This document shows, piece by piece, positions 1 to 9,872 of a DNA stretch of 64,000 nucleotides. Source of the stretch: Trichosporon coremiiforme (Eukaryota; Basidiomycota; Tremellomycetes; Trichosporonales; Trichosporonaceae); the NCBI GenBank assembly GCA_039545355.1, contig BCJJ01000004.1, positions 1,816,801 to 1,880,800 of the forward strand, in the 5' to 3' direction. A program made the translations under genes and the position numbers. The notes under the pieces are model-generated. The model did no database searches. It was not told the origin of the DNA and saw only the letters and a program-made list of their open reading frames with translations. Positions within the stretch are counted from its first letter, which is position 1; each line of letters begins with the position of its first letter.

Positions 1-1146
1 GCCCGCGTAGCAGCGCGTGAGGCTCGCCGTGTCGTCTCAGCCCCTGTGAAGCCCGGCACCTTCCTCGATGGCAACTCTGTTCTGGGCTTGAGCTCAAGCT
101 TTGACTCGGGCCCGGACTCGAACTCGACCGCCAGCCTTCCTACGTCGGCATCGACCCCAGCCGTATTCGAGGCCGCCAGCATCCCCTCCATCCCCGTCAT
201 CTCCTCCGTTCCACCATCCCCCATCGATCCTGAAGCAGCTGAGTCAGCCCACGCCCCGGACGTCTCAACACAGGAGTCAGATCCCGCTCAGGCTCCTGCT
301 CCCCCTCCGTCCATCGGACAAGTCGTCGACCAGAAACAAGGAGGGCAGGACGACAAAGACAAGGAGAATGCTTGTGTGAACCCGCACGACGATCAACCCC
401 GCCGCCGTGCCACACCGAGATCTCCGAATGCAAACCACAAAAGCCCCTTATCACCGTCGACCACGACTAAGCCGTTGTCGCACTCGCGGTCCAAGGCGAA
501 CTTACGCCCCGACGCTACCACGTCTCCCCGCTCGGCTAAGTCGACACCCAAATTGAAGCCCTCCTCGACTGGGGGAACACACAGCTCGACCTCGGAGCGA
601 CTGCGCGAACGCGAGCCTCGTACCTCGGCGTCTCCTCAGAAGCACACAGCTAGTAGCTTGGCGAAGAGCAAGAGCCGCCCGCAGTCCCCGAACGAGCACC
701 ACACGCCGCACCCGCGCCCGCGCAGCAGTGTCGGCAGCTCCCGCAGTCCCCCTGTGACGTCGACGGCGCCGCGTCGCCCGCGCACGTCGACCGCGTCGAC
801 GACCTCTAACGACTCGACACCGCGCAGCACCAGCAGCACATCACGGCTGATGCAGGGTACTGCTGCGAGCCGCGCGCGCGCAGCGGCGACTCGAGCCGAG
901 TCGCACGGTACGCCGACCCGCGTGAAAGGGCGCACGTCGCACGACTCGCTCATCACCTCCCCGTCATCCGCCAGCAAATCGTTGAACCGCAAAGCGTCCC
1001 GCCCCTCCCTCGCTACCGCCGAGAAAGCGGTCGCGCGTGCCGAAAAGGCTGTGAAGCGCGCTGAGCGCGCGCTCGAGCGGTCAGGACACAGCGACTCGGG
1101 CCACGGCGTCGAGCACGAGCACGAGCCTGAGGTCTTGGCCGCGTAA
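1..1146 (+). CDS. 3' end of a Ser/Pro/Arg-rich disordered protein (5' truncated)
   Basis: The frame is open from base 1 to the TAA at 1144-1146, so the start lies outside the window; there is no ATG that looks like a real start. The about 381 visible residues are dominated by Ser, Thr, Pro, Arg and Lys, with an acidic patch near residues 110-125 and long basic Ser-rich stretches after it. The last 55 residues change character: a short Ala/Glu/Arg/Lys repeat (EKAVARAEKAVKRAERALER) should form a charged helix. No catalytic domain can be seen. Tails like this occur in cytoskeleton-linked and signalling proteins, but nothing identifies the family, so the function is unknown. Confidence is for it being a real coding 3' end. 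Confidence 0.72.
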   Translation, partial: ARVAAREARRVVSAPVKPGTFLDGNSVLGLSSSFDSGPDSNSTASLPTSASTPAVFEAASIPSIPVISSVPPSPIDPEAAESAHAPDVSTQESDPAQAPAPPPSIGQVVDQKQGGQDDKDKENACVNPHDDQPRRRATPRSPNANHKSPLSPSTTTKPLSHSRSKANLRPDATTSPRSAKSTPKLKPSSTGGTHSSTSERLREREPRTSASPQKHTASSLAKSKSRPQSPNEHHTPHPRPRSSVGSSRSPPVTSTAPRRPRTSTASTTSNDSTPRSTSSTSRLMQGTAASRARAAATRAESHGTPTRVKGRTSHDSLITSPSSASKSLNRKASRPSLATAEKAVARAEKAVKRAERALERSGHSDSGHGVEHEHEPEVLAA

Positions 1147-1166
1147 CACACCCCTGATTCATCGCT

Positions 1167-1213
1167 CCCTCTCTCTCTCTCTCTCCCTCTCTCTCTCTCC
1201 CTCTCTCTCTCTT
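1167..1213 (+). repeat. CT-rich microsatellite
   Basis: An almost pure pyrimidine tract of CT and CCCT units begins about 20 bp after the stop codon of the first gene. It lies in the likely 3' UTR or terminator region. Confidence 0.85.
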
Positions 1214-2376
1214 CTTGCTTTGCGAAACTTACATTGGGACTTTCTTGTGGAGACTTTATCGCTCATTAGATTCCGCTTGTCACCGCGGAGTAGCATGACC
1301 CGGGGGCGCAGGCGGCCGCGCGGCGAGCGGCCGAGACGAACGGCGAAGATAATGTGTAGCTCTGTGGTATAACTTGCATGTACGGTATGTCGGAGCGTCC
1401 CCCGAGGCGACTGATGTCAGCGGCAACTTGCTCACCATGCCGCAAGCTCTACCTAGCTCACAGCAGTTCTTTTCATCGCTAGCCGACAGCTCCCGCCCAC
1501 CCTCCCCAGTGTCAGCCGTCCATCTGTACCGATGAGCGTCGTGATATCACGAGAAACACTTAGCTTAACGCCGCCTCTGTCCGCACGCCACGGTCGTTTC
1601 TTGCCGTGTCGCCCGACGGTGAACGCAGCGGAAGAGAGCGGCCGAGATCCCTTACCAGTAGCGACCCCGGTTCTGGGACAGGATTACGAAACGCGATTTT
1701 CAAGCCCCGCCTGCCCCGCACCCCCGCAGGGGCGAGTACGTCAGCTCCAGAAGGCTGGTATCAGTCTGAATGAACGCTCGTTTGAGGTCTCAGACTGTCC
1801 GCAACCGTTATCTTCGATCTCCGCCACCGATCACCAGATCACCAGCGAAACATCGCCGACAGCCCAGTACGCCTCGGCCCTACGCGGCGCTCGCGGCCGA
1901 GTGGGAGAGTCTTGCACCACTCATACTGCCCTGGCAATGGATTGGCCACGATAGTCTCGTACTAACCGCTCGAGGCTGGCCTGCACGTTCGCTAAAGCTC
2001 CATTTAGCAGTGGCGAGGTCAACTTGGCTACCGTTGCTCCCCCGAGCCTTCGCCGAGCTCCCTCGCTGACGAAGCGACAGCTACGCCGACTGTGCAACGG
2101 ATTCAAGCATATCGGTGCTCGCAGCTCCTCACAGAGTCAGACTCTCCCGTCGGCGCAGCCTCGGCGGTGATCTCGCCGGTGAAAATTATGATTGACCGTT
2201 GTCTGGTTACTCACCACTCACCACAACTTCTTTCATTCGTGCTCTTCACCGACACTGTTCTTGTCTACGCTTCAGCAACTACCTGCTCGCTTTCACGCTC
2301 TCTACCCACTCTCTGCGTCATCTCTTGCTTTCATCTCACTCGAACACCTCGAGTCTCGACTCATCACTACCTCATC
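1214..2376. other. Intergenic, no gene seen
   Basis: Short open frames only (longest 140 codons, 1532-1954), with no start context, splice pattern or recognisable domain. The last 200 bp are pyrimidine-rich and probably hold the promoter and 5' UTR of the gene starting at 2377. Confidence 0.5.
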
Positions 2377-3113
2377 ATGTGGTCCTCGACTGTCGTTGTT
2401 CTCGCCACCGCCATCCCTCTTCGTAAGTTCTCATCTCGCTCGAGCTGACAAAAGACTTCGTCGTGCTCGTGCTCATCCTCGGTCGCCTTACCCGCACACT
2501 CCGCCGCATCGCGCACACCAAGCCCCGCCCTGGGCCCGAGGACCTCGAGTCCAAGCTACCCAACTCGCCGCAGTTCCTGGCCCCGACCGCCTCTCCCTGG
2601 CAAACGAGCCAGCCAGGTCCTGCGGAATGTACGTAAATGACGAGCATCCAACCTCGCACTCATCTTTTCGACCCTTCTCCAGATTTCTCCACATCACAAG
2701 TCAGGGGCCTCAGCCAAGAGGACAAGATCGAGCTCGGCGATCGCGTTGGAGTCGGTACGTCATCCCCCATCATCCTCTGCCAAGCCCTTCCGCTGATGGT
2801 GTCCCGTTGAGGCGGCTTCCTGATTCTTCTGGTCATATTTCGCTGTTGCCTCGGATGCAGAAAGGAGCTCGAGGATCTCGAGGGGCGACGGGCGCAAGTT
2901 AAGGTTCAGACTGAGGCTAGAGCTCGAGCGAGGGCTTACAGGAGAGGGGAGAAGCCAAGTGCGGTTGTACACTGGGCCGACAGTGGACATCGAGACGACC
3001 GGGCCGGCCATCAACACCATCATAGCGGCGACGATGCTGGCCACGGGCACCGTGGACACCGTGGAGGGTACGGGAGGGTACGGAGGGCATGCTGGTGGAG
3101 GTCACAGAGGTGA
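2377..3113 (+). CDS. Small membrane protein A of a tandem cluster (4 exons)
   Basis: Exons 2377-2422, 2455-2628, 2683-2754 and 2812-3113 join in phase; each intron has a GTAAG/GTACG donor and the first and last have CTGAC or CTGAT branch sites (the last intron is 57 bp). The product is 197 residues. An N-terminal hydrophobic stretch (residues about 5-27) is followed by a Pro-rich loop, a second hydrophobic stretch starting GFLILLVIF at about 99, a charged helix and a Gly/His-rich tail. Its last intron sits just before the second membrane segment, as in the neighbouring genes. The Gly/His-rich tail appears to change frame near 3072-3074: the adjacent frame continues as Gly/Tyr/His repeats to a stop at 3213. 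No known family is recognised; a plasma- or endo-membrane protein is inferred. Confidence 0.55.
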
Positions 3114-3213
3114 AGGTTACGACGGAGGAGGTGATGAGGTGGAGGTGGAGGCGGTCGCTAGCCCAACAGTACATCATAAACCTGAGGAAGGGTGCTGTGC
3201 GGGAATCTCATGA

Positions 3214-3780
3214 CTGTACATTGCTTAATGATCTTCGGCGGTCACAATCGAGGCAAGACATCTAGTGGTCATAGTTGCGCACGAGCGACTCACCTCCGCT
3301 TCAGCGATCGAGAGGTGGACAACCGCCACCTCCACTTTCCTCGACATTATGCGGGGTCTCACACATGCGATCCGCACAGTGGCGCCGCAGCATTGCGATA
3401 GAGCATGCATGGTCGAACTCCGCCCTCATCCGTGTGCACTCATTCGCCAGCTGTCAGCAGGCTCCATGTTTAGATCACAGACTTGGTGATCCGTTGTGAG
3501 TTCAGCCTGAACCGGTGAACTTCAGGCTCCTGTCCCTATTGGCAGCGGTAGGATGGCCGGCAACCTAATGACACCCTCGGCTATCAAAGGGATCTATCTT
3601 ATCTGCCTCAAACACACGACACAATCGATGCAGCGCAGGATAGGCTGGGAAGCTCCGTAGCGCCTGTCATGAGCTAAGGATAGGTGGTCGGGCGCGCTCA
3701 TGTAACGGAATCAGTCCGGTTGCACTAGAGCTTACTGCATCCCACTCCAACCACCCTATTCTGAACGCTTCCAAGCACCT
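3214..3780. other. Intergenic, no gene seen
   Basis: Mixed-frame short ORFs on both strands without splice context. It presumably contains the terminator of gene A and the promoter of gene B. Confidence 0.45.
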
Positions 3781-3791
3781 CCAGTCCAGCC

Positions 3792-4327
3792 AGTGAGTAT
3801 CTTCTCAAGCACAGAGAACTGACAAGCAGTGAGCTCCAACTCCACTCTGAACGACATCCTGCATTTTGTGCAAGAAGCTGCGAGGACGAAAGACGAGCAA
3901 GCACAGAAGATGGCTGTCGAAGAAGCGCAGCAAAAGCGTGAGAGCAAGAAGCTCCTCTGCATCGGTGAGTTCCCATTGGCTGCCGAAATGAGCTGACCCG
4001 ACCGTAGTCATAGGCCTCGTCGTCGCCGCTGCTTTGCGAGGCGCGAGGGTAGGGCATCTAGCGACTGCGAGGCGGCTCCGGAGTACAGCGAAACAGCTGA
4101 AAAGGTGGGTGGTTCGCCACCGCCATTCGCGAAGCGCAGCTCGGAGGTGCCACGCTCCCGCTTTGACCGCGTTGCCTCCGTTTTCTCCAGCGCCTCGAGT
4201 GAGGCGACATTATTGGCGGTGTCTGAAGCGCATTGCAGGCGCCTTCACATCTGACTGTCGTGCATGGCAGTCACGGTCGCAAGAGCGTTTCCGGGTGCGT
4301 GCAACGCACGCGCTCACAAAGGACTAG
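3792..4327 (+). CDS. Small membrane protein B; start codon split by an intron
   Basis: No ATG opens the coding exon. If the 37-bp intron 3793-3829 (GTGAGT donor, CTGAC branch, CAG) is removed, the A at 3792 joins TG at 3830 and makes ATG AGC, giving a protein that starts MSSNSTL. Exon 3830-3964 encodes a charged helix (about residues 10-40). A second intron (3965-4007, 43 bp) lies in phase 1 inside the membrane segment CIVIGLVVAAAL. The next exon stays open to 4327 (151 residues, Arg-rich tail). The alternative frame from about 4030 to 4254 has a more protein-like composition (Pro/Ser/Glu), so a frameshift is possible. The SNSTL motif and intron position link it to gene C. Function unknown. 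Confidence 0.45.
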
Positions 4328-5387
4328 GATAAGTAGTAAGCGGCGAAACTCTGTCACTATCAGCTCATAGCTCCGGATGTATCCATTGACAAGTAATATT
4401 GGCTCCGAAAAGTAGTTCAGATCTCAAGGCAATCCCGTCAATAATGTGCCCTCCGCCGAGCTCGTGTGCTGGGCCACATCAAGTGCCGAGCACGAACAGC
4501 CACGCTCAGCATGAAGCGGCTGCCGCGCGCAATCTCACGTGGGCGACAGGTCAGAGCGTAGTTACAGGACGTTGTATTGTAGATTGTGATATCAGGGCAT
4601 ATGAGGAATCGTAATGCCGGAAGTGGAGGTTGTTGCCACCGATGTCCTCACGTCAGACGAAACCATAAGCCGCCCGAGGCCGAGACCGAGACGCGTGCCC
4701 CTTGATCTAGAACCCCACATGAGCGGCGGACGCGCAGCCGCAGGCGCAGAACATGTCCACTGGCTGCAATTCGCAGCAGAGCTTAAGACTAGAGCGCGTG
4801 GACCAGCATCGGCAGAAATCTGCTGTATTATTCGAGTTCATCCAACCGGAGTGGCCACGGGGTGACACCCGTCGCGCTAGTGAAACTCAATCGTGAAACT
4901 CTAGAATTCAATCGGTGCGGTCGATGGCGTGGGGTGGACGGAGCCGGCGCCGTCGCCCGGTCGGCCCGTGTTGGGCAGGCGGCAGGCACATGGGGATGAT
5001 GCAATCGGCCGGACAACAGCGCAGTCACCATGACGGGAAACCGATCCCTCGTAGCGGTCCCGGAATGCTCGGTCGGTTTCTTGACGCGAGGGCAGAACTG
5101 GTAAACTCTCCGAAGTTTGCTCCATCACGCGTCCGCCAGCAGCGAGCAGCCGAGCGACTCGCCGCCGAGTATCGCACGAAACCAAACCGACCGATTGCTT
5201 AGAAATAGCATGTGAAGGGTGTGTTGTCATGTTGCTGCGCGGAGTCACGTTGGGCCACCGGATCACCGGACACGCTGTTAAACTCGCAAAACTCGTAGAC
5301 CTCCCGACCTCTCGTGGAAAGATACATAACGCGATGTCTGTGAGTCTGGAAGCATTCTCCCCAACCAGTGAAGCATTCAAACGTATC
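4328..5387. other. Intergenic, no gene seen
   Basis: About 1 kb with only short ORFs (up to 95 codons on + and 193 on -), none with a domain or convincing introns. The frame of gene C is open upstream to 5229, but the extra residues have no membrane or family character. Confidence 0.45.
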
Positions 5388-5944
5388 ATGAAGATGGCAC
5401 CGGTCAGCAACAGCACTCTCTGGGCCATCATCGGCGGTATCGGTGAGTGCTGCACCCCCCCAACTTGACCCTCTTCGATCAACCGGTACTAACCACAGTC
5501 GGCCCCGTGATCCTCTCCGTCCTGTTTTGCATCATGATCTCAGTCCACTCCGCCCGCCGGGAAGCACGCGATGCCGCCCGTCGCCTCTCCTCGGGCTGCG
5601 ATACCTCCGAATTCAAGATCAACCATCGCCGGCTCGAATTCCGGCGCATGGTGCGCGCACAGTATGGCGTCGGGGGAGTCGCGCGAGTCGAGAGCCGAAG
5701 CTCTGATGCACCCCCGACCTACGGTAGCAGTTGGGGAGACACGACACTCGAGTGTGGGGAGGGCGTCATGCCCCCTGCGCCTACGTATCAGCCGGGGAGT
5801 CGGCCGATGAGCATCGCGAGCGGGGAGAGTGTGGCGAGCCACAGCAGGAGGGGAAGTCATGATACGGTCGACAGTCTCGACAGTGTTCCTTCCGTGTATG
5901 CTGAGCCGGAAGGAACTCACGTGCCAGCTCCAGAGAGGAAATGA
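5388..5944 (+). CDS. Small single-pass membrane protein C (2 exons)
   Basis: Exons 5388-5442 and 5499-5944, intron 56 bp with GTGAGT donor, CTAAC branch and CAG; product 166 residues. A short N-terminal region MKMAPVSNSTL is followed by one strong hydrophobic segment (residues about 12-34, WAIIGGIVGPVILSVLFC), then a basic juxtamembrane helix (SARREARDAARR) and a Ser/Pro-rich tail with Tyr and acidic residues. The topology would be short outside, long tail in the cytosol. The intron falls in phase 1 at a Val codon in the membrane segment, exactly as in B and D. I chose the ATG at 5388 because it directly precedes the SNSTL motif shared with B. No known family recognised. Confidence 0.62.
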
Positions 5945-6319
5945 TCGAGACGAGTGTGGGAGTATCTTGTGTAGCGAGCTAGTGTAGACTATGATGACAG
6001 CCTTGACATAGCAGTCAAAAGGAGCCAAACGACGGGGTCTGTCGAACAGTGGGCTTTGTGCAGTGGTCGAGCGAGCCATGGCCGACGAACAGCTGCACAC
6101 TAGGCTAAGCTTTTGAACGTGTTCGAATTGCATCCACGAAGTGGGTCCAGTGAGCAGCCGCAGAACACATGGTGAACAGGCGCTAGACCATATTGGCGCA
6201 GGGTGGGGCGTGATGGCTGCACTGATCAGCGCCTCTTCAGCCTAGCGTCATATCTCTCGGCGATCCGTCTCCGTGGGCCAAGAGGACGCATATAACCCAC
6301 CCAAGAAGCACCCTTTGAC
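5945..6319. other. Intergenic between membrane-protein genes C and D
   Basis: No supported gene. The 375 bp should hold the 3' end of C and the promoter of D. Confidence 0.45.
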
Positions 6320-6619
6320 ATGCAAACACGACTCAACATGATGGACACCGGGGCGCTGTGTGGGCTCAATATTGTCTGCGGAGGTGAGTCATCTGTCTCG
6401 TTAGTGCTGACATCAGTAGCGGGTATTGCCCTCGCGCTGTGGCTCGTCTCGTGTGTCACTCGACTCATGCCACGACAGGAACAGCACCCTGAGAGACCGA
6501 GGCGAACTGGGAAGTTCTTCGTTCGAGACCGGACACTCGTACAGGAGGAGTGGTCGAAGCTCGAGTGCGGACTGAGAGTGCCGGAGCCTGCCCGAAGACC
6601 GAGGGGATATCGACCATAG
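6320..6619 (+). CDS. Small single-pass membrane protein D
   Basis: ATG at 6320, stop TAG at 6617. A 33-bp candidate intron (6384-6416; GTGAGT, CTGAC, CAG) is in phase 1 and divisible by three, so the protein is 88 residues if spliced and 99 if retained. The membrane segment reads CGVAGIALALWLVSCV after splicing, followed by a basic stretch and a short Arg/Glu tail. The intron lies at the same place in the membrane segment as in B and C (G, intron, then T-purine/pyrimidine, giving Val), which argues that the genes are diverged tandem copies. 33 bp is very short for an intron, hence the reserve. Confidence 0.5.
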   Translation: MQTRLNMMDTGALCGLNIVCGGESSVSLVLTSVAGIALALWLVSCVTRLMPRQEQHPERPRRTGKFFVRDRTLVQEEWSKLECGLRVPEPARRPRGYRP

Positions 6620-6643
6620 CCCCACATTCTTGGTATTCCGCTC

Positions 6644-6823
6644 ATGCAGTTCCTACAGGGCTATCCTCTCATACTGTTTGTCCGTATCTTGTTCGTTGCT
6701 TATCGTTTCGGTCATGTCTTAGCTATCCACATTGAGCTTGTGAGGTTGTGGGACCAGCCCCTGAACCACGGGTATCTCCAAACAGCTGATGCTCCGCATC
6801 GTTTGCCTACTTGCACTCAGTGA
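6644..6823 (+). CDS. Possible 59-residue membrane peptide
   Basis: An ATG ORF begins 24 bp after the stop of gene D and encodes 59 residues with one hydrophobic stretch (YPLILFVRILFVAYRF). It could be a fifth, tiny member of the cluster, part of the D transcript, or chance. It overlaps on the other strand a weak ORF downstream of the BTB-like gene. Confidence 0.2.
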   Translation: MQFLQGYPLILFVRILFVAYRFGHVLAIHIELVRLWDQPLNHGYLQTADAPHRLPTCTQ

Positions 6824-6974
6824 CAGAGCGTTACTTCCTGGCCGCCTCGTTCTGGTAGAAGCGAGGATGTCCCGGGGCGAGATACGTACCCCACCGGTTC
6901 CGCTGATGTTGAGGACCTCGGATAGGCGCCTCGAGAGGCGGACGTCGCGAACGGTCACTCGTGACCATAGCCCT

Positions 6975-7619
6975 CTAAGTTGGGCTCGGCGAAAGCGGCC
7001 GGAAAGGGTGTCTCACCCTTCTCTGCAGGGTCAGGAAGGCTTTCGCAAATGCCTTGCCTTCCTTAACCGGGTCCCATTGCTCAGCGGCCAGCTGCACCGC
7101 GAGGCGGTACGGCTTGGGCAGAAACCAGTACCAGCTCTGGGGATAAGTACGCTCAGCGCAGTCCTCGGGCAAGGCACGGAGAGCCCTCGCGAACAGAGAG
7201 TTCGCATTTCCGGAATCCATGAAAGACAGCCGGCGGTGCTCGACCAGGACGTTGTAGGCTGCACCGACGTCGTTCGCAGAGCACGCGATCATAAAGGCCG
7301 TTTCGGGATCAATACTGTCGGGTACGTGCTGCACCATAATTCGAAGAGCCGTGTAGAGCTGGACACCTCGGTCGCCCGCGCACTTGGTGAAAAAATGGAG
7401 CGTCTTGAACAAGCGCAGGGCAATCCTGTACCTCTCATCGTTGCAGATCGGGCCCTCCTCCCCATGGTCCCTGACAAGCTCGTGAAAGATGCCCGGCTTG
7501 ATCACGATACCGAAAGCGATGAGCATCACTTCAGAATCGGCCGGAAATGCTCTGTAATAGCCGTTCTGGTCGATCCCCCTTCCTTCGAATCGGTCGCTTT
7601 CGCCCTTGATGTCGATCAT
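6975..7619 (-). CDS. BTB/POZ-like protein
   Basis: An uninterrupted frame of 214 residues from ATG 7619 to 6975. The order of conserved features resembles the fungal BTB-domain proteins that are numerous in tremellomycetes: a short N-terminal strand region, a helix with FHELV around residue 45, a middle helix pair, then the pattern DPETAFMIACSANDVGAA followed by an aromatic Pro motif and LAVQLAAEQW. Such proteins usually act as adaptors for Cullin-3 or as dimerising regulators. The assignment rests on pattern, not on a diagnostic motif. The C-terminus may continue through an intron (donor GTGAGA near 6998), because the last 15 residues are Pro/Ser-rich and unlike the rest. Confidence 0.4.
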   Translation of the reverse strand: MIDIKGESDRFEGRGIDQNGYYRAFPADSEVMLIAFGIVIKPGIFHELVRDHGEEGPICNDERYRIALRLFKTLHFFTKCAGDRGVQLYTALRIMVQHVPDSIDPETAFMIACSANDVGAAYNVLVEHRRLSFMDSGNANSLFARALRALPEDCAERTYPQSWYWFLPKPYRLAVQLAAEQWDPVKEGKAFAKAFLTLQRRVRHPFRPLSPSPT

Positions 7620-8476
7620 GGTGTGGAGTGTGGTATAGGTGTGAGATTAGGGGTCAGTAGAGGTGTTGGCGATGGCGAGGAAAGTGAGTGGAAGTGAGAA
7701 ACGTGACAGCGAGAGCGGGGAAGACAGCGACGAGCGGGGTAAGAAGGTGAGCAGTGCGAGCTTTCTCGCACACGTGTATATGTAATCGCCGAAAGCAGCG
7801 GGTGTTCGAATCATGCGTATTCGCAGCAGCTCTAGCTTTTCAGAGTTGCTGAAAGTGCGTTGAAAGTCGTTGAAAGTGTGCGGATGGTCATGAAATGCCA
7901 TTTCGTCCGCTCGGATTCCATTTCAGAACCGCGGATTCCATTTCGTATCACCCGGACACGGGCGGACACCAGTGCGGAGTCCCCAGATCCGCGTCGACGC
8001 CTCTGACGTCCGTGGGGGACACTTTTGTGTCCGCACCTATCCGCAGCCACATACCGTGGGAGATCTGATGCGGGGGCATTTTCGGGACGTTCACTTAACG
8101 GGCGGGTGCGAGACCAAACTCCGGCAAGGTGTCGCCGGTGTGGAGAACTGAGGGGCCGTGAAAAGTCCAGCAGTCCCACCATGGCCGTCCGAGCGTCCAC
8201 GGTTTAGGTGAGAGAACAGAAGCAGAACAAAGAGAAGCGGCAAAGTCAGTCAGGAGAGGAGTGCAGCTGCAGCCACTTCGTAGTGTCCGGAGGTGGTCCT
8301 CCTGCTATGCATTGCTTGATTGCTTGCCTATTGATTTTACAGAGCCTCAACAACTTAGATGTTGTCTCGCGAAATCGTAGAGAGAAAAAGAGAAACGATG
8401 AGATGGAAAACTAAGGACAGTCCCTACACGAGTGACAGTGCACCCTTTTGTTTTTTGCTAGAAGACAGGGAGTCAC
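7620..8476. other. Intergenic with short local repeats
   Basis: No gene seen. It contains three close copies of a GTTGAAAGT-like word at about 7845-7880 and three of CCATTTC with flanking GGATT at about 7898-7945. The 3' part is the terminator side of ILV5. Confidence 0.5.
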
Positions 8477-9753
8477 TTAAAGGTCCTCCTTCTTGGCGTC
8501 GGGGCGGAGGCCACGGACGGTCTTGCCGGCGCGCCAGATCTCCTGGTTGTCGATCTCGTCGAGCTCCTTCTGGAGGTCCTCGCGGTAGGTCTTGCGCGAG
8601 TTGAACTCGAGCGAGCGGCGGGTCTCGGAGCCGTCACGGACCGACTTGTAGAGGGCCTCGAAGACGGGGAGGTTGGCCTCCTTGAACTTGGGGGCCCAGT
8701 CGAGGGCACCACGACGAGCGGTGGTGGAGCAGGCGTTGTACATGTAGTCCATGCCGTACTTGCCGATGAGGGGGAAGAGGGACTGGGTAGCCTCCTCGAC
8801 GGTCTCGTTGAAGGCCTCAGAGGGCGAGTGGCCGTTCTTGCGGAGAACCTCGTACTGGGCAAGGAACATACCCTGGATACCGCCCATGAGGACACCACGC
8901 TCTCCGTAGAGGTCAGAGTAGACCTCCTTCTCGAAGGTGGTCTCGTAAACGTAGCCGGATCCGATACCGATGGCGAGGGCGACGGCCTTCTCCTTGGCGT
9001 GACCGGTCACGTCCTGGTAGACGGCGATAGACGAGTTGATACCACGGCCCTCAAGGAAGAGGGTGCGGACAGTGCGGCCGGAGCCCTTGGGGGCGGCGAG
9101 GATGACGTCGACGTCCTTGGGGGGAACGACGTGGGTGTCGTCCTTGTAGACGACGGAGAAGCCGTGCGAGAAGTAGAGAGTCTTGCCCTTGGTGATGAGG
9201 GGGGCGATCTCGGGCCAGGTGGAGGACTGGGCAGCGTCGGAGAGGAGGTTCATGATGATGGTACCCTTGTTGATAGCCTCAGGGATGTCGAAGAGGGTCT
9301 CTCCGGGGACCCAGCCGTCCTCCTGGGCCTGCTTCCAGGACTCGCCGCCCTTGCGGACACCGATGATGACGTTGAGGCCGTTGTCACGGGCGTTGAGGGA
9401 CTGGCCGTGGCCCTGCGAGCCGTAGCCGATCATGGCGAGGGTGTCGTTCTTGAAGTAGTCCTGGAGACGCTCGACGGGCCAGTCGGCACGCTCGTAGACG
9501 TCCTCCTTGGTGCCGGCGAAGTCAAGGGTCTTGACACCGCGGGTGGCCTGGAGAGTCAGCTACTGAAGGATCGGGACAAGCTGCAGTGCGCGAACACGTG
9601 CTGGCTGACATCGAGAGAGATACTCACGCCCATGCGGGAGGCGGCAGCGACGGCAGCCTTGGGGGCCTGGCGGGCAAGGAGGGAGAAGGAGCGCGAAGCG
9701 CGGGGGACGTTGGCGCGGACAGCGGCGCGGAGGGCCTGAGTGCGGAGCGACAT
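8477..9753 (-). CDS. ILV5: Ketol-acid reductoisomerase, mitochondrial
   Basis: Two exons, 9628-9753 and 8477-9547, separated by an 80-bp intron; product 398 residues, the usual size for fungal ILV5. The first 42 residues are rich in Arg, Ala and Ser with no acidic residue, a mitochondrial targeting signal. The NADPH-binding Rossmann motif GYGSQGHGQ is at residues 83-91. The C-terminal knotted domain keeps the Mg-binding acidic helix region (GERGVLMGG, EEATQSLFPLIG). The enzyme converts acetolactate or acetohydroxybutyrate to the dihydroxy acids of the valine, leucine and isoleucine pathways in the mitochondrial matrix. Codons end strongly in C or G, typical of a highly expressed gene. It is divergent to RIB4, with 1.1 kb between them. 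Confidence 0.97.
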
Positions 9754-9862
9754 GGTGGTGGAGTGGAGTGGGAAGGATGGGTGATTCTGAGTTGAGAAAA
9801 AAAAGAGTTTGGCCTTTTATGTGTGCCGTGTGTACCGAAGTGGTTTCTTTCACCAGGTCACC

Positions 9863-9872
9863 CCGGTTACCG
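9863..9872. promoter_or_regulatory. Leu3-like palindrome CCGGTTACCG upstream of ILV5
   Basis: A near match to the CCGG-N2-CCGG half-site arrangement bound by the zinc-cluster activator Leu3, about 110 bp upstream of the ILV5 start. One of the eight fixed bases differs. Only its position makes it suggestive. Confidence 0.2.

Noticed and set aside
2755..2854. 100-bp version of the last intron of gene A ending at GATGCAG
   Set aside because: It puts the rest in an Arg/Ser-rich frame and removes the hydrophobic segment; the 57-bp intron with a CTGAT branch gives a membrane segment and charged helix.
5229..5387. N-terminal extension of membrane protein C
   Set aside because: The frame is open upstream, but the extra residues lack family or membrane character; the ATG at 5388 precedes the motif shared with gene B.
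8828..9739. 303-codon plus-strand ORF opposite ILV5
   Set aside because: Antisense shadow of a high-GC3 gene; Gly/Val/Asp-rich with no family.
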